This document shows, piece after piece, positions 41,184 to 52,438 of a stretch of 64,000 nucleotides of DNA; positions within the stretch are counted from its first letter, which is position 1; each line of letters begins with the position of its first letter. The position numbers and the translations under genes were made by a program. The notes below the pieces were generated by a model. The model was given only the letters and a program-made list of their open reading frames with translations. It did no database searches and was not told where the DNA came from. Location: assembly GCF_019218635.1 (NCBI RefSeq), contig NZ_JAHUZB010000002.1, forward strand, positions 616,867-680,866, read 5' to 3'. The stretch comes from Enterococcus alishanensis (GTDB lineage Bacteria; Bacillota; Bacilli; Lactobacillales; Enterococcaceae).

Positions 41184-44006
41184 TTATTTATCTAACACAC
41201 GATTTAAGTAATAGCCGGTGTAGCTTTCTTTCACTTTAGCAATTTCTTCAGGTGTACCAGTTGCTAAAATAGTTCCTCCACCATCGCCGCCTTCAGGACC
41301 TAAATCAATCACATAATCAGCTGATTTAATCACGTCTAAATTATGTTCAATTACTAATACCGTATTACCTGCATCAACAAAGCGTTCTAAAACCTTCAAC
41401 AAACGAGCAATATCATCAGTGTGTAAACCAGTAGTTGGCTCATCCAAGATATAAAAGTTTTTCCCATTAGAATTTTTATGGAGTTCTGAAGCTAATTTCA
41501 TCCGCTGAGCTTCACCACCAGATAAAGTAGTTGCCGGTTGTCCCATCGTCACATAGCCTAAACCTACGTCGACAATTGTTTTTAGTTTACGATGAATTTT
41601 AGGAATATGTTTGAAGAATTCAACCGCATCTTCCACTGTCATCTCTAAAATATCAGCAATATTTTTTCCTTTATAATGGACTTCTAAGGTCTCAGAATTA
41701 TAACGTTTCCCATGACAAACTTCGCAAGGCACATAAACATCTGGCAAGAAATGCATTTCGATTTTGATAATGCCATCACCTTTACAAGCTTCACATCGAC
41801 CGCCCTTTACGTTAAAACTAAATCGTCCTTTTTTGTAACCACGAATTTTAGCTTCGTTAGTTTTAGCAAATAAATCACGAATATCATCAAACACACTAGT
41901 GTAGGTTGCTGGATTACTTCTTGGTGTTCGTCCAATTGGACTTTGGTCAATATCGACTAGTTTTTCAATTTGATCATAACCAGTAATCTTTTTAAATTTA
42001 CCAGGTTTGTTAGAATTACGATTTAATTTTTGTGCTAAGGCTTTTTTCAAGATTTGGTTAACTAAAGTAGATTTCCCAGATCCGGAAACACCAGTCACCG
42101 CAACGAATTTGCCTAAAGGAAAGGCTACGTCGATATTTTTTAAGTTATTTTCCGCTGCACCAGTCACCTTGATTTCCTTGCCATTACCTTCGCGGCGCTC
42201 TTTAGGAATTGGTATTGATTTCTTTCCAGATAAATATTGCCCAGTTAAAGATTTGGAGTTTTTAGCTACTTGTTTTGGTGTTCCCGCTGCCACGATTTCT
42301 CCACCTTCATCACCAGCTCCTGGACCAACATCAATTAAATAATCGGCTGCCCGCATCGTATCTTCATCATGCTCCACCACAATTAGTGTATTTCCTAGAT
42401 CTCTCATTTTTTGTAATGACTGAATCAGACGATCATTGTCTCGTTGATGCAAACCAATCGAAGGCTCATCTAAAATATATAAAACGCCTGATAAATTCGA
42501 ACCAATTTGAGTTGCTAGGCGAATTCGCTGCGCTTCACCACCTGATAAAGTTCCAGCTGCTCGACTTAATGTTAGATAATCTAAACCAACATTTTTTAAG
42601 AAACTTAAGCGGTCACCAATCTCTTTCAGAATGGGTTGAGCAATCACAGTTTCTTGGTCACTTAGTTTAGCAGCCTCGAAAAATTCTAATGTCTGATTAA
42701 TCGCACCTTCACTAACTTGACCAATATTTCTTCCGTCTACTTGAACCGACAAAGCTTGTGGATTTAAACGGTAGCCACGACAAGCTTGACAAGTTAATTC
42801 AGTCATATAAAGTCGCATTTGCTCTCTCGTGAAGTCACTATTTGTTTCGCGATAACGACGATCTATATTTGCGATAATCCCTTCAAAAGGAACTTCTACA
42901 TCACGGACACCACCAAAATCATTTTCATAGTGGAAATGGAAGTTTTCACCTTTAGAACCATTTAATATAATATCTTTATGTTCTTCCGGTAAATCTTCAA
43001 ATGGTGTATCCATATCAATACCAAAACTTGTTGCTGCTTGTTCCAACATTTGCGGATAATACTGAGAGCTTATTGGATTCCACGGAATCAAAGCCCCTTG
43101 CCGTAAAGTTTTAGTCGTATCAGGAATCACTAAATCTAAATCAACTTCCAATTTTACGCCTAAACCATCACATTCTGGACACGCGCCAAATGGTGCATTA
43201 AAAGAGAATAGCCTTGGTTCTAATTCACCAACAGTAAAGCCACAATATGGACAGGCATAATGTTCACTAAATAACATTTCTTCTTCTCCGATAACATCAA
43301 CCAAAGCATAGCCGTCTGCTAGTCTCAATGCTGCTTCAAAAGAATCAAATAATCGTGAACGAATACCCTCTTTGATAACAATTCGGTCAATCACAATCGC
43401 AATATCATGTTTTTTGTTTTTCTCTAATTCAGGAGCATCGGTTACATCATAGACTTCACCATCTACCCGCATTCGAACATATCCTTCTCGTTGAATCATT
43501 TCAAAGACCTTTTTATGTTGGCCTTTTTTCTTGTTAATCACTGGAGCTAAGATTTGAATTTTCGTTCGATCAGGTAAGTCTAAAACTTTATCTACCATTT
43601 GTTCAACTGATTGAGAAGTAATTTCAATGTGATCATTGGGACAAATTGGATGCCCCACGCGTGCAAATAAAAGCCGTAGATAATCATTTATTTCAGTTAC
43701 TGTACCAACTGTTGAACGTGGATTTTTACTAGTCGTCTTTTGATCAATCGAAATGGCTGGACTTAAGCCATCAATACTATCGACATCAGGTTTATCCATT
43801 TGTCCTAAAAATTGACGGGCATAAGCAGATAAACTTTCAACATATCGTCGTTGGCCTTCTGCGTACAAAGTATCGAAAGCCAAAGAACTCTTACCGGAAC
43901 CAGAAAGACCTGTCACTACCACCATTTTATCTCGTGGGATAGTGACATCAATATTTTTTAAATTATGGGCTCTCGCACCATGGATTACAATCTTATCATT
44001 TGCCAT
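41184..44006 (-). CDS. uvrA: Excinuclease ABC subunit A
   Basis: Damage-scanning ATPase of nucleotide excision repair. 940 aa: two ABC modules (Walker [13 protein letters not shown] and [12 protein letters not shown]; signatures LSGGEAQR twice), zinc fingers CPYCGF...CPEC and CEACKGDG...CEVC. Ends with a terminator; 72 bp downstream of uvrB on the same transcript. Confidence 0.98.
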   Translation of the reverse strand: MANDKIVIHGARAHNLKNIDVTIPRDKMVVVTGLSGSGKSSLAFDTLYAEGQRRYVESLSAYARQFLGQMDKPDVDSIDGLSPAISIDQKTTSKNPRSTVGTVTEINDYLRLLFARVGHPICPNDHIEITSQSVEQMVDKVLDLPDRTKIQILAPVINKKKGQHKKVFEMIQREGYVRMRVDGEVYDVTDAPELEKNKKHDIAIVIDRIVIKEGIRSRLFDSFEAALRLADGYALVDVIGEEEMLFSEHYACPYCGFTVGELEPRLFSFNAPFGACPECDGLGVKLEVDLDLVIPDTTKTLRQGALIPWNPISSQYYPQMLEQAATSFGIDMDTPFEDLPEEHKDIILNGSKGENFHFHYENDFGGVRDVEVPFEGIIANIDRRYRETNSDFTREQMRLYMTELTCQACRGYRLNPQALSVQVDGRNIGQVSEGAINQTLEFFEAAKLSDQETVIAQPILKEIGDRLSFLKNVGLDYLTLSRAAGTLSGGEAQRIRLATQIGSNLSGVLYILDEPSIGLHQRDNDRLIQSLQKMRDLGNTLIVVEHDEDTMRAADYLIDVGPGAGDEGGEIVAAGTPKQVAKNSKSLTGQYLSGKKSIPIPKERREGNGKEIKVTGAAENNLKNIDVAFPLGKFVAVTGVSGSGKSTLVNQILKKALAQKLNRNSNKPGKFKKITGYDQIEKLVDIDQSPIGRTPRSNPATYTSVFDDIRDLFAKTNEAKIRGYKKGRFSFNVKGGRCEACKGDGIIKIEMHFLPDVYVPCEVCHGKRYNSETLEVHYKGKNIADILEMTVEDAVEFFKHIPKIHRKLKTIVDVGLGYVTMGQPATTLSGGEAQRMKLASELHKNSNGKNFYILDEPTTGLHTDDIARLLKVLERFVDAGNTVLVIEHNLDVIKSADYVIDLGPEGGDGGGTILATGTPEEIAKVKESYTGYYLNRVLDK

Positions 44007-44078
44007 AGTTTACTCCTGTTTCTTATAAATTCATTGTTTTTTTAAGCATAATCTTTTCAACCGAAAAAAGCTCAATTT

Positions 44079-46073
44079 TTACTCAGCTGCTTTTAATTCA
44101 AGAATTGCATCTCTTAAAGTCGCTGCCGTTTCAAAGTCTAAAGCTTTTGCGGCTTCACGCATTTCATCTTCCATTTTAGCAATAAATTCTTTTTTCTCTG
44201 TCTTAGATAATTCGTCAAAAGAAGTTGTGTCATAAGAAATTTCTTGATCTTCAGCAACTTTACTAATACTTATCAGTTCTCGTACTTCTTTGATAATTGT
44301 TTTTGGAACCATATTGTGATCTTGATTGTATTTTTCTTGAATTTCCCGACGACGAGAGGTTTCATCCATTGCTTTTTGCATCGAATCAGTGATCTTATCA
44401 GCATACATGACAACTTTACCAGATGAATTTCTTGCAGCCCGTCCAATCGTTTGCACTAATGAACGCTCGCTTCTTAAGAAACCTTCTTTATCAGCATCTA
44501 AAATAGCCACTAATGAAACTTCCGGCACATCCAATCCTTCTCTCAACAGGTTAATACCGATTAACGCATCAAATTTTCCCAAACGTAAATCTCGGATAAT
44601 TTCCGTTCGTTCTAACGTCTTAATATCACTGTGGAGATATTTGACCCGCATTCCTAATTCTTTAAAGTAATCTGTTAAATCTTCAGACATCTTTTTCGTT
44701 AAAGTCGTAATAAAGACCCGCTCATTTTTCTCAGCACGTTCATTAATCTCTCCAACTAAGTCATCGATTTGACCCATGATCGGTCGAACTTCTATAACTG
44801 GATCTAATAATCCCGTTGGTCGAATAATTTGTTCGATTACGGTATTTGTTTGTTCATATTCATAAGGTCCAGGTGTGGCAGAAACATAAACAATCTGATT
44901 CACTCGTTCTTCAAACTCTTCTAAGCGTAGTGGACGATTATCCAATGCAGATGGTAAACGGAATCCATAATCTACCAACATTTGTTTTCTAGCCCGGTCG
45001 CCATTATACATTCCGCGAACTTGTGGCATCGTTACGTGAGATTCATCAATTACTAATAAGAAATCATCTGGAAAAAAGTCAATTAAAGTAAACGGTGGCT
45101 CTCCTTCAGAACGGCCATCCATATGGCGTGAATAATTTTCTATCCCAGAGGTATACCCCATCTCCCGCATCATTTCAATATCATAATTTGTCCGTTGCTC
45201 TAAACGTTGGGCCTCAAGTAGTTTATTGTCTGCTTTCAAAACTTCCAATCGTTCATCTAATTCTTTTTGAATGTTGGCAATCGCTTTTTCTAGATGATCC
45301 TCGTTTGTTAAAAAGTGAGTAGCTGGGAAGATTGCAACATGCTCTGTCTCACCAACAACCTCACCAGTCAGTGCGTCAACTTCACGAATGCGGTCAATTT
45401 CATCACCGAAAAATTCAATCCGTAATGCCCGTTCATCTCTTGAAGCTGGGAATATTTCGACAACATCTCCTCTTACGCGGAAACGCCCCCGTTGGAAATC
45501 TATGTCATTTCGTTCAAACTGGATATCAATTAGATTACGTAATAATTGATTACGGTCCATCTCCATACCAACTCGCAATGAAACAACTTGTTCCTGATAT
45601 TCCTTTGGTGAACCTAATCCAAATATACAAGAAACTGAAGCAACCACTATCACGTCATTTCGTTCTAATAAAGAACTTGTCGCTGAATGTCGCAATTTGT
45701 CGATTTCATCATTAATAGAGGAATCTTTTTCAATATATGTATCACTGGAAGGGACATATGCTTCTGGTTGATAATAATCATAATAACTAACAAAATACTC
45801 GACCGCATTGTTTGGGAAAAATTCTTTAAATTCCCCATACAACTGTCCAGCTAAAGTTTTATTATGAGCAATGATTAAAGTTGGTTTATTTACTTCTTTT
45901 ATTACGTTAGAAATTGTATAAGTCTTCCCTGTACCTGTTGCACCTAAAAGGATTTGAGCCTTTTTTCCATCAACAATCCCTTCAGATAATTGGTTAATAG
46001 CTGCTGGTTGATCACCAGCCGGCTGATATTTTGAATGCAGATCAAAAGTGTTTTCGGTCTGTCTATCGATCAT
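44079..46073 (-). CDS. uvrB: Excinuclease ABC subunit B
   Basis: Damage-verification helicase of nucleotide excision repair. 664 aa from ATG 46073: Walker A GATGTGKT, beta-hairpin region [23 protein letters not shown], helicase motif [11 protein letters not shown] and the C-terminal UVR/UvrC-binding segment ([17 protein letters not shown]). I prefer ATG 46073 (AAAGGGG eight bases upstream) over the TTG at 46091, which overlaps that site. A LexA-type box lies in the promoter region. Confidence 0.97.
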   Translation of the reverse strand: MIDRQTENTFDLHSKYQPAGDQPAAINQLSEGIVDGKKAQILLGATGTGKTYTISNVIKEVNKPTLIIAHNKTLAGQLYGEFKEFFPNNAVEYFVSYYDYYQPEAYVPSSDTYIEKDSSINDEIDKLRHSATSSLLERNDVIVVASVSCIFGLGSPKEYQEQVVSLRVGMEMDRNQLLRNLIDIQFERNDIDFQRGRFRVRGDVVEIFPASRDERALRIEFFGDEIDRIREVDALTGEVVGETEHVAIFPATHFLTNEDHLEKAIANIQKELDERLEVLKADNKLLEAQRLEQRTNYDIEMMREMGYTSGIENYSRHMDGRSEGEPPFTLIDFFPDDFLLVIDESHVTMPQVRGMYNGDRARKQMLVDYGFRLPSALDNRPLRLEEFEERVNQIVYVSATPGPYEYEQTNTVIEQIIRPTGLLDPVIEVRPIMGQIDDLVGEINERAEKNERVFITTLTKKMSEDLTDYFKELGMRVKYLHSDIKTLERTEIIRDLRLGKFDALIGINLLREGLDVPEVSLVAILDADKEGFLRSERSLVQTIGRAARNSSGKVVMYADKITDSMQKAMDETSRRREIQEKYNQDHNMVPKTIIKEVRELISISKVAEDQEISYDTTSFDELSKTEKKEFIAKMEDEMREAAKALDFETAATLRDAILELKAAE

Positions 46074-46110
46074 TATATACGCCCCTTTCAAAATAAAATC
46101 TCAACAACAA

Positions 46111-46136
46111 ATTATATCATACCGAACATACTTTCG
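46111..46136 (-). promoter_or_regulatory. uvrBA promoter with LexA/DinR SOS box
   Basis: Minus strand CGAAAGTATGTTCG (46123-46136) fits the Firmicutes SOS palindrome CGAAC-N4-GTTCG with one mismatch and is followed by TATAAT (46111-46116). Overlap of box and promoter is the expected repression geometry. Confidence 0.7.
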
Positions 46137-46238
46137 CTATTTTTTACTCTTGAATAGTTAATATTTTCTTTATTGCCAATAATCTAACATCAGATGTAAG
46201 AAGTTTCTGATTATTTTTTATTCTGGGTTCTAATTTAC

Positions 46239-46268
46239 TTGTCATTTATCCTTTTCCTACAATATAAT
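46239..46268 (+). promoter_or_regulatory. Promoter of glnPH-glnQ
   Basis: TTGTCA (46239-46244) and consensus TATAAT (46263-46268) with an 18-bp spacer, 31 bp before the start codon. Confidence 0.7.
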
Positions 46269-46299
46269 AAGTGAATGCAAAAGATTTAGGAGGAAACAT

Positions 46300-48483
46300 A
46301 TGAAAAAGAACAAATTTTTAATGTATCTGTTTTTCATGTTGGTAGGGATTCTAACATTGGGATTTGCTTCAACTAATGAAGCAGCAGAAAAAACTTATAA
46401 AATTGGAACAGATTTAACTTTTGCTCCATTTGAATTCCAAGATAGTTCTGGTGAATACGTCGGAGTTGATGTTGATCTAATAAATGAAATTGCCAAAGAA
46501 GAAGGCTTCAAAATAGATTTGCGACCACTTGGATTCGATTCATCCATCCAAGGCGTGCAATCAAATCAGTTAGACGGCATGATTGCTGGCATGAGCGTGA
46601 CGAAAGAACGAGAAAAAACTTTTGATTTCTCTGATTCTTATTTTGATGGCGGTATTCAGATGGCTATTCAAGCTAGCGACAATGAAATTAGTTCTTATGA
46701 TGATTTGTCAGGAAAAACTGTCGCAGCTAAAGTAGGAACTCAAAGTGCTAGCTTTTTAGAAGAAAACCAAGATAAATATGGCTACTCAATCAAAAATTAT
46801 GATGCTGCTGATGCTATGTATAATGCCCTTAACAATAATAACGTGCAAGCGATTTTTGATGATTATCCAGTCTTAGGCTATGCGATAACAAGCGGCCAAG
46901 ATTTTAAATTAGTTGGCGACCAACAAGAAAGTAATCCTTACGCCTTTGCGGTAAAAAAAGGTGAAAATAGTGAACTTTTGAAAAAATTCAATGCCGGACT
47001 TAAAAAATTAAAAGCCAGTGGAAAATATGATGAAATTTTAAATGAATATATTTCAACTGGATCAGATAATGCTACAACTACCTCTAGTTCGGTTTCTGAA
47101 ATGAAAAAAATCACACCATTAAAGGATAGCTACACAGTTGTCAGTGACTCAGCCTTTGCGCCTTTTGAGTATGAAGACGCTGACGGTGTTTATAAAGGAA
47201 TCGACGTTGATTTATTAACGCGGATTGCTGAATTGCAAGGATTTACTTTAGATATGAAATATATCGGCTTCTCAGCGGCATTGCAATCCTTAGATTCTGG
47301 TCAAGGCGACGGCATGATTGCTGGTATGACCATGACGGATGAAAGAAAAGCAAATTATGATTTTTCTGATTCGTATTTTGATAGCGGTATTCAGCTTGCT
47401 GTAGCTGAAGATAACGATGATATAAAAAGCTATGATGATCTGGCTGGAAAAACTGTCGGTGCAAAAGTGGGTACGGAAAGTTCTGACTGGTTACAAAGTC
47501 ATGCTAAAGAATATGATTTTGACGTCAAAAACTTTGATACTGCCGATCAATTATATGATGCAGTTAAAGTTGGTTCAATTGATGCTATGATGGATGATTA
47601 TCCTGTTATCGGTTATGCCATTAATCAAGGACAAGCCTTGAAAACGCCAATTGAACGAGAATCTGGCGGACAATACGGTTTTGCCGTTAAAAAAGGGAGT
47701 AACCCAGAATTAATCGAAATGTTTAACGAAGGCTTGAAAGAATTAAAACAAACCGGAGAATATGATGAGATTGTCAATACCTATATCGGTAATGAAAGCT
47801 CATCAGAAAATAGTAATGCTGACAGTGTAGACGAATCTACCATTTGGGGTCTAATCAAAAATAATTATCCTGCCTTATTAGAAGGATTATGGAATACCAT
47901 TGTTTTAGCTTTGGTTTCATTTGCTTTAGCTTTAATTCTCGGAGTGATTTTTGGTTTGTTCCGAGTATCTCCAATCGGCTGGTTAAGAACAATTGCTGGA
48001 ATCTATATTGATATCATCCGTGGGATTCCAATGATGGTATTAGCCTTCTTCATTTTCTTTGGCTTGCCTGGAATGACTGGTATTACCATTCCCGATTTTG
48101 CAGCAGGAATAATTACCTTAACCCTGAATGCCAGTGCTTATATCGCCGAAATTGTTCGCGGCGGGATTAACGCTGTACCAGTTGGTCAAATGGAAGCCTC
48201 CCGTAGTCTAGGGTTAGGCTATAATAAAACGATGCAAAAAATTGTCTTACCTCAAGCAGTCAAAATTATGATTCCTTCTTTTATTAATCAATTTGTTATT
48301 AGTTTGAAGGATACAACAATTATCTCGGCCATTGGGGTAGTGGAATTACTACAAACTGGTAAAATTATCGTGGCACGAACGACGCAAAGTTCTTATGTCT
48401 ACCTAATTATTGCTATTATGTATTTGGTCTTAATCACGATTTTAACAAAACTTGCTAATCGCTTAGATAAGAAGGTGAAATAA
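46300..48483 (+). CDS. glnP: Glutamine-type ABC transporter: two fused substrate-binding domains plus permease
   Basis: 727-aa fusion protein: signal peptide (1-29), first extracellular amino-acid-binding domain (about 33-255), second one (about 270-495), then the permease (from ~515) with the EAA loop [21 protein letters not shown]. The two binding domains are visibly related: [43 protein letters not shown]. Lactococcal GlnP has the same plan and imports glutamine and glutamate; substrate here is inferred from that. AGGAGG precedes the ATG; glnQ overlaps the stop by one base. Confidence 0.9.
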   Translation: MKKNKFLMYLFFMLVGILTLGFASTNEAAEKTYKIGTDLTFAPFEFQDSSGEYVGVDVDLINEIAKEEGFKIDLRPLGFDSSIQGVQSNQLDGMIAGMSVTKEREKTFDFSDSYFDGGIQMAIQASDNEISSYDDLSGKTVAAKVGTQSASFLEENQDKYGYSIKNYDAADAMYNALNNNNVQAIFDDYPVLGYAITSGQDFKLVGDQQESNPYAFAVKKGENSELLKKFNAGLKKLKASGKYDEILNEYISTGSDNATTTSSSVSEMKKITPLKDSYTVVSDSAFAPFEYEDADGVYKGIDVDLLTRIAELQGFTLDMKYIGFSAALQSLDSGQGDGMIAGMTMTDERKANYDFSDSYFDSGIQLAVAEDNDDIKSYDDLAGKTVGAKVGTESSDWLQSHAKEYDFDVKNFDTADQLYDAVKVGSIDAMMDDYPVIGYAINQGQALKTPIERESGGQYGFAVKKGSNPELIEMFNEGLKELKQTGEYDEIVNTYIGNESSSENSNADSVDESTIWGLIKNNYPALLEGLWNTIVLALVSFALALILGVIFGLFRVSPIGWLRTIAGIYIDIIRGIPMMVLAFFIFFGLPGMTGITIPDFAAGIITLTLNASAYIAEIVRGGINAVPVGQMEASRSLGLGYNKTMQKIVLPQAVKIMIPSFINQFVISLKDTTIISAIGVVELLQTGKIIVARTTQSSYVYLIIAIMYLVLITILTKLANRLDKKVK

Positions 48484-49220
48484 TGAGTGAAAAAATAGTT
48501 GTAAAAAATCTCGTCAAAAAATTTGGCGACAATACCGTTTTAGATGATTTAAATTTAACCATTAAAGAAGGCGAAGTGGTTTGTATTATCGGCCCTTCTG
48601 GCTCAGGAAAAAGTACATTTCTTCGTTGTTTAAATCGCTTAGAAGATCCAACTTCTGGGCAAATTTTAGTAGATGGTCAAGATTTAACTTCAAAAGAAAC
48701 CAATATTAATGCTGTCCGCCAACACATCGGAATGGTGTTTCAACATTTTAATTTGTTTCCTCATCTATCTGTTTTACAAAATATTACTTTGGCACCAATG
48801 GATTTAAAAGGCACTTCAAAAGCAGATGCTGACAGACGAGGTGAAGAATTGTTGGCACAAGTTGGACTGGCTGAGAAAAAAGATGTTTATCCTGATAGTT
48901 TGTCCGGTGGTCAAAAACAACGTGTAGCGATTGCCCGAGCGTTAGCTATGAATCCTGATATCATGCTGTTTGATGAACCTACTTCTGCTTTGGATCCGGA
49001 GATGGTTGGAGATGTACTACAAGTTATGAAAGATTTAGCCTTGCAAGGGATGACAATGGCTATCGTAACCCACGAAATGGGCTTTGCAAAAGAAGTTGCC
49101 GATCGAGTTATTTTCACAGACGGTGGTAAAATTTTAGAAGACGGTACTCCAGAACAAGTCTTCGGCAATCCTCATAACGAACGAACCAAAGATTTCTTGA
49201 ATAAAGTTTTAAATGTATAA
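48483..49220 (+). CDS. glnQ: Amino acid ABC transporter ATP-binding protein
   Basis: ATPase partner of the permease above. 245 aa: Walker [11 protein letters not shown]-loop [11 protein letters not shown], signature [15 protein letters not shown], Walker [13 protein letters not shown] and H-loop VTHEMGFA, as in polar amino acid importers. Starts in the glnP stop (TAATG) with AAGGTGA upstream. Confidence 0.95.
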   Translation: MSEKIVVKNLVKKFGDNTVLDDLNLTIKEGEVVCIIGPSGSGKSTFLRCLNRLEDPTSGQILVDGQDLTSKETNINAVRQHIGMVFQHFNLFPHLSVLQNITLAPMDLKGTSKADADRRGEELLAQVGLAEKKDVYPDSLSGGQKQRVAIARALAMNPDIMLFDEPTSALDPEMVGDVLQVMKDLALQGMTMAIVTHEMGFAKEVADRVIFTDGGKILEDGTPEQVFGNPHNERTKDFLNKVLNV

Positions 49221-49226
49221 AGTAAA

Positions 49227-49258
49227 AGTACGCCGAGTAAACTCGACGTGCTTTTTTT
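49227..49258 (+). terminator. Terminator of glnPH-glnQ
   Basis: AGTACGCCGAGT pairs with ACTCGACGTGCT (one mismatch, one wobble) followed by seven T. Confidence 0.8.
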
Positions 49259-49264
49259 CATATT

Positions 49265-49296
49265 AAAAAAAAGAGTACTGCATCTCTGCAATACTC
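49265..49296 (-). terminator. Terminator of tuf
   Basis: GAGTATTGCA pairs with TGCAGTACTC on the minus strand (tetraloop GAGA, one G-U), followed by eight T. Confidence 0.85.
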
Positions 49297-49309
49297 CTTC
49301 ACTATCAAA

Positions 49310-50497
49310 TTAAGCTTCGATTTCTGAAACAATACCAGAACCAACTGTACGTCCACCTTCACGAATAGAGAAAGTTGTACCTTGTTCAATGGCAACTGGG
49401 TGAATCAAATCAACTTCGATTGTCACGTTATCGCCAGGCATTACCATTTCAATTCCTTCTGGAAGCATAATATTACCAGTAACATCAGTTGTCCGGAAGT
49501 AAAATTGAGGACGGTAATTATTGAAGAATGGTGTATGACGTCCACCTTCTTCTTTACTCAATACATAAACTTCAGCTTTAAACTTAGTATGTGGTGTAAT
49601 TGAACCAGGTTTAGCAATAACTTGTCCACGCTCGATTTCATCACGTGTAATACCACGTAATAAGATACCTACGTTGTCCCCTGCTTCACCATAATCTAAA
49701 GTTTTACGGAACATTTCTAAACCAGTTACAATTGCTTTTTGAGTTTCTGGTTTAATTCCGACGATTTCAATTTCATCGCCGACAGATACTTTACCACGGT
49801 CGATACGACCAGAAGCAACAGTACCACGACCAGTAATTGAGAACACGTCTTCCACAGGTAGTAATAATGGTTTATCAGTGTCACGTTCTGGAGTTGGAAT
49901 ATATTCATCAACAGTATCCATTAATTCCATGATTACTGCTTCTTGTTCAGGATCGCCTTCTAAAGCTTTTAAAGCAGAACCTTTAAGAACAGGAATATCA
50001 TCACCTGGGAAACCATATTCAGATAATAGTTCACGAACTTCCATTTCAACTAAGTCGATTAATTCTTCGTCATCTACTAAGTCAACTTTGTTTAAGAAGA
50101 CGATTAAGTATTTAACACCCACTTGGCGTGATAATAAGATATGTTCACGTGTTTGTGGCATAGGACCATCAGTTGCAGATACAACTAGAATTGCGCCATC
50201 CATTTGGGCAGCACCAGTAATCATGTTTTTAACATAGTCCGCGTGTCCTGGTGCATCGATATGTGCATAGTGACGTTTTTCAGTTTCATATTCAACATGG
50301 GCTGTATTAATAGTAATCCCACGTTCTCTTTCTTCTGGTGCTGCATCAATACTTGCATAGTCTTGAGGATTTGCTAATCCTTTTTTACCTAATACTGTTG
50401 TAATTGCTGCTGTTAGTGTTGTTTTACCATGGTCAACGTGTCCAATTGTACCGATGTTAACGTGTGGTTTACTTCTATCATAATGTGCTTTTGCCAT
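49310..50497 (-). CDS. tuf: Elongation factor Tu
   Basis: GTPase delivering aminoacyl-tRNA to the ribosome. 395 aa, full length: G1 [10 protein letters not shown], switch region [34 protein letters not shown], and domains 2-3 ending [16 protein letters not shown]. Monocistronic with its own promoter and terminator, apart from the str operon, as usual in Lactobacillales. AGGAGG before ATG. Confidence 0.98.
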   Translation of the reverse strand: MAKAHYDRSKPHVNIGTIGHVDHGKTTLTAAITTVLGKKGLANPQDYASIDAAPEERERGITINTAHVEYETEKRHYAHIDAPGHADYVKNMITGAAQMDGAILVVSATDGPMPQTREHILLSRQVGVKYLIVFLNKVDLVDDEELIDLVEMEVRELLSEYGFPGDDIPVLKGSALKALEGDPEQEAVIMELMDTVDEYIPTPERDTDKPLLLPVEDVFSITGRGTVASGRIDRGKVSVGDEIEIVGIKPETQKAIVTGLEMFRKTLDYGEAGDNVGILLRGITRDEIERGQVIAKPGSITPHTKFKAEVYVLSKEEGGRHTPFFNNYRPQFYFRTTDVTGNIMLPEGIEMVMPGDNVTIEVDLIHPVAIEQGTTFSIREGGRTVGSGIVSEIEA

Positions 50498-50618
50498 AAT
50501 AATACAGACCTCCTAAGAATTTTAAAAAGTTCTCTCAAACTTCACGGATTCATTATAAATCTTTTTTTTAAAAATGAAAAGATTTACACTCCTTACTTTT
50601 TGTAAGAACTATAAACAC

Positions 50619-50646
50619 ATAATACATCAAAAATGGTCAAAGTCAA
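50619..50646 (-). promoter_or_regulatory. Promoter of tuf
   Basis: Minus-strand TTGACT (50641-50646) and TATTAT (50619-50624) with a 16-bp spacer, leaving a ~110-base untranslated leader. Confidence 0.6.
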
Positions 50647-50726
50647 GCAATTGCATCAAAAAATTGCATTGGACGAAATTGACTTTTTAAGTAATAATGA
50701 AAATAAAGTATGAAAAGGAGAAAAAC

Positions 50727-50999
50727 ATGAAATCATTTCAAGAAAAACTAGCTGAAATTCCTATACATATTAAACAAAGTTTTAGTGTTGGTTTTGTTTA
50801 TTTCGTTGTTGCTGGAAAATATCAACACTTTCCAGCTCGCCAGTGGTCTGAAAAGCAAATATTAGATTATTTTAAAAACCGATACGATGAACTAGGAGAA
50901 ATTATTCCTCATGACTCAGATTTACTAAAAGAATTAAAGTTACCGAATCATCCCGAAGTTTTTATCGTGATTCCCTATAGAAAGGACAAAAATAATTGA
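50727..50999 (+). CDS. Hypothetical protein, 90 aa, first gene of the fetAB unit
   Basis: 90 aa starting MKSFQEKLAEIPIHIKQSF, with AAGGAG six bases before ATG 50727 (an upstream in-frame start at 50697 has no ribosome site). Contains a short hydrophobic stretch VGFVYFVVAG but is otherwise charged; no recognised domain. Its stop overlaps the TTG start of the ATPase gene, so it is co-translated with the transporter and may relate to it. Confidence 0.6.
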   Translation: MKSFQEKLAEIPIHIKQSFSVGFVYFVVAGKYQHFPARQWSEKQILDYFKNRYDELGEIIPHDSDLLKELKLPNHPEVFIVIPYRKDKNN

Positions 51000-51652
51000 C
51001 TCTATTAAAAGTTGAAAATATTTCTTATCGTCTATCAAATGATAAAATCATCTTAAGTGATATAAATTTAAACGTTGATACACAAGATTTTATTACGATC
51101 ACCGGACCTTCTGGCGGCGGTAAAAGTACCTTATTAAAAATAATTGCTTCATTAGTAACACCAACTGTTGGAAAAATATATCTTGAAGAACAATTACAAA
51201 CCGATTATCTTTATACCGACTATCGTAAAGAAGTTTCCTATTGTTTCCAACAACCTACATTGTTTGGAGAAACTGTTGGCGACAATCTCCGCTTTCCTTT
51301 TGAAGTTCGTAATTTACCTTTTAATCAAAAAGCTGCCGTGGAGAAGTTAAAAGCTGTCGCTTTACCCGCGTCTTATTTAGATAAAAAAATTACTGAACTC
51401 TCTGGCGGTGAAAAACAACGAGTTGCTCTAATTCGCAATATATTATTTTCGCCAAAACTGTTACTACTGGACGAAGTAACAACCGGTTTGGATGAAGACA
51501 GTAAAAAAATTGTCCATCAACTGATTGATCAACTGCAACAAACTGGGGTCACCATTATCCAAGTGACCCACGACGAAACAGAAATTTACCAAGCAAAAAA
51601 AGTGCTTTGGATTAAAGGAGGAAAATTAGCTTATGAACCTAGCCGTGGATAA
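50996..51652 (+). CDS. fetA: FetA/YbbL-family ABC transporter ATPase
   Basis: 218-aa ATPase: Walker A GPSGGGKST, Q-loop SYCFQQPTLFGETV, signature LSGGEKQRVALIRN, Walker B LLLLDEVTTGLD, H-loop VTHDE. Starts at TTG 50996 overlapping the preceding stop. Its partner's YbbM family (UPF0014) includes E. coli FetB, implicated in iron export and peroxide resistance. The 3' end overlaps fetB by 20 bases. Confidence 0.8.
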   Translation: MTLLKVENISYRLSNDKIILSDINLNVDTQDFITITGPSGGGKSTLLKIIASLVTPTVGKIYLEEQLQTDYLYTDYRKEVSYCFQQPTLFGETVGDNLRFPFEVRNLPFNQKAAVEKLKAVALPASYLDKKITELSGGEKQRVALIRNILFSPKLLLLDEVTTGLDEDSKKIVHQLIDQLQQTGVTIIQVTHDETEIYQAKKVLWIKGGKLAYEPSRG

Positions 51653-52391
51653 TACATCATTATTTATCGCTTTTGCCCTCGTATTAATTGCTGTATTCAT
51701 TAGTATGCGAGAAAAACTCGATCTATCAAAAGATATTCTTTTCAGCATCACACGAGCTATTATTCAATTAGTCATTGTTGGCTTTGTTCTTAAATATATT
51801 TTCCAAGTTGACAATACCATACTGACATCCCTAATGAGCTTATTTATTGTCCTAAATGCTTCGTGGAATGCCCATAGAAGAAATCCGAATCAGCATAAGA
51901 AGTTTTTCCATTCTTTGTTAGCGATTTTTGTTAGTACTTATGTGACCTTGGGTGTTTTATTATTGGCAGGCGCGATTAATTTTATTCCTTCACAAATTGT
52001 TCCGATAACTGGGATGATCGCTAGTAATTCAATGATTGCTATTGGTTTATGTTATCGCAATATGCAGGCAAAATTCCAAGATCAACGACAACAAATTTTA
52101 GAAAAACTGGCTCTAGGAGCAACCATCAAACAGTCCTCTCAAGATATTTTGAGACATAGCATTAAAACTGCTATGCAGCCTACGATTGATTCTGCCAAAA
52201 CTGTTGGCTTGGTTAGCCTACCTGGAATGATGTCTGGTTTAATTTTCGCTGGTGTAGATCCCGTGCATGCGATTAAATACCAAATCATGGTTACTTTTAT
52301 GCTACTTTCAACAACCAGCTTAGGTTCCATTATTGCTGGTTATACAGCTTACACCCATTATTACAATCACAATCATCAATTAAGGGATTAA
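51633..52391 (+). CDS. fetB: FetB/YbbM-family (UPF0014) ABC transporter permease
   Basis: 252 aa with about six to seven membrane helices and family motifs: SITRAIIQLVIVGFVL, MIASNSMIAIGLCYRNM, and TVGLVSLPGMMSGLIFAG, the UPF0014 core. Forms the membrane part of the FetAB exporter with the upstream ATPase. GGAGG before ATG 51633 inside fetA. Metal specificity is inferred from the family only. Confidence 0.82.
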   Translation: MNLAVDNTSLFIAFALVLIAVFISMREKLDLSKDILFSITRAIIQLVIVGFVLKYIFQVDNTILTSLMSLFIVLNASWNAHRRNPNQHKKFFHSLLAIFVSTYVTLGVLLLAGAINFIPSQIVPITGMIASNSMIAIGLCYRNMQAKFQDQRQQILEKLALGATIKQSSQDILRHSIKTAMQPTIDSAKTVGLVSLPGMMSGLIFAGVDPVHAIKYQIMVTFMLLSTTSLGSIIAGYTAYTHYYNHNHQLRD

Positions 52392-52395
52392 AAAA

Positions 52396-52438
52396 ATTGC
52401 CAGAAGTGACGCGAAGACGTCCTTTCTGGCATTTTTTT
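52396..52438. terminator. Bidirectional terminator between fetB and ilvA
   Basis: TGCCAGAA pairs with TTCTGGCA, with an inner GACG/CGTC hairpin; A-run and T-run on the two sides. Confidence 0.85.

Noticed and set aside
42007..42670. Long plus-strand open frames inside uvrA (also in gatA, gatB, uvrB, ilvD, tuf)
   Set aside because: All are antisense or shifted shadows of strongly conserved genes, with no ribosome sites or recognisable products.
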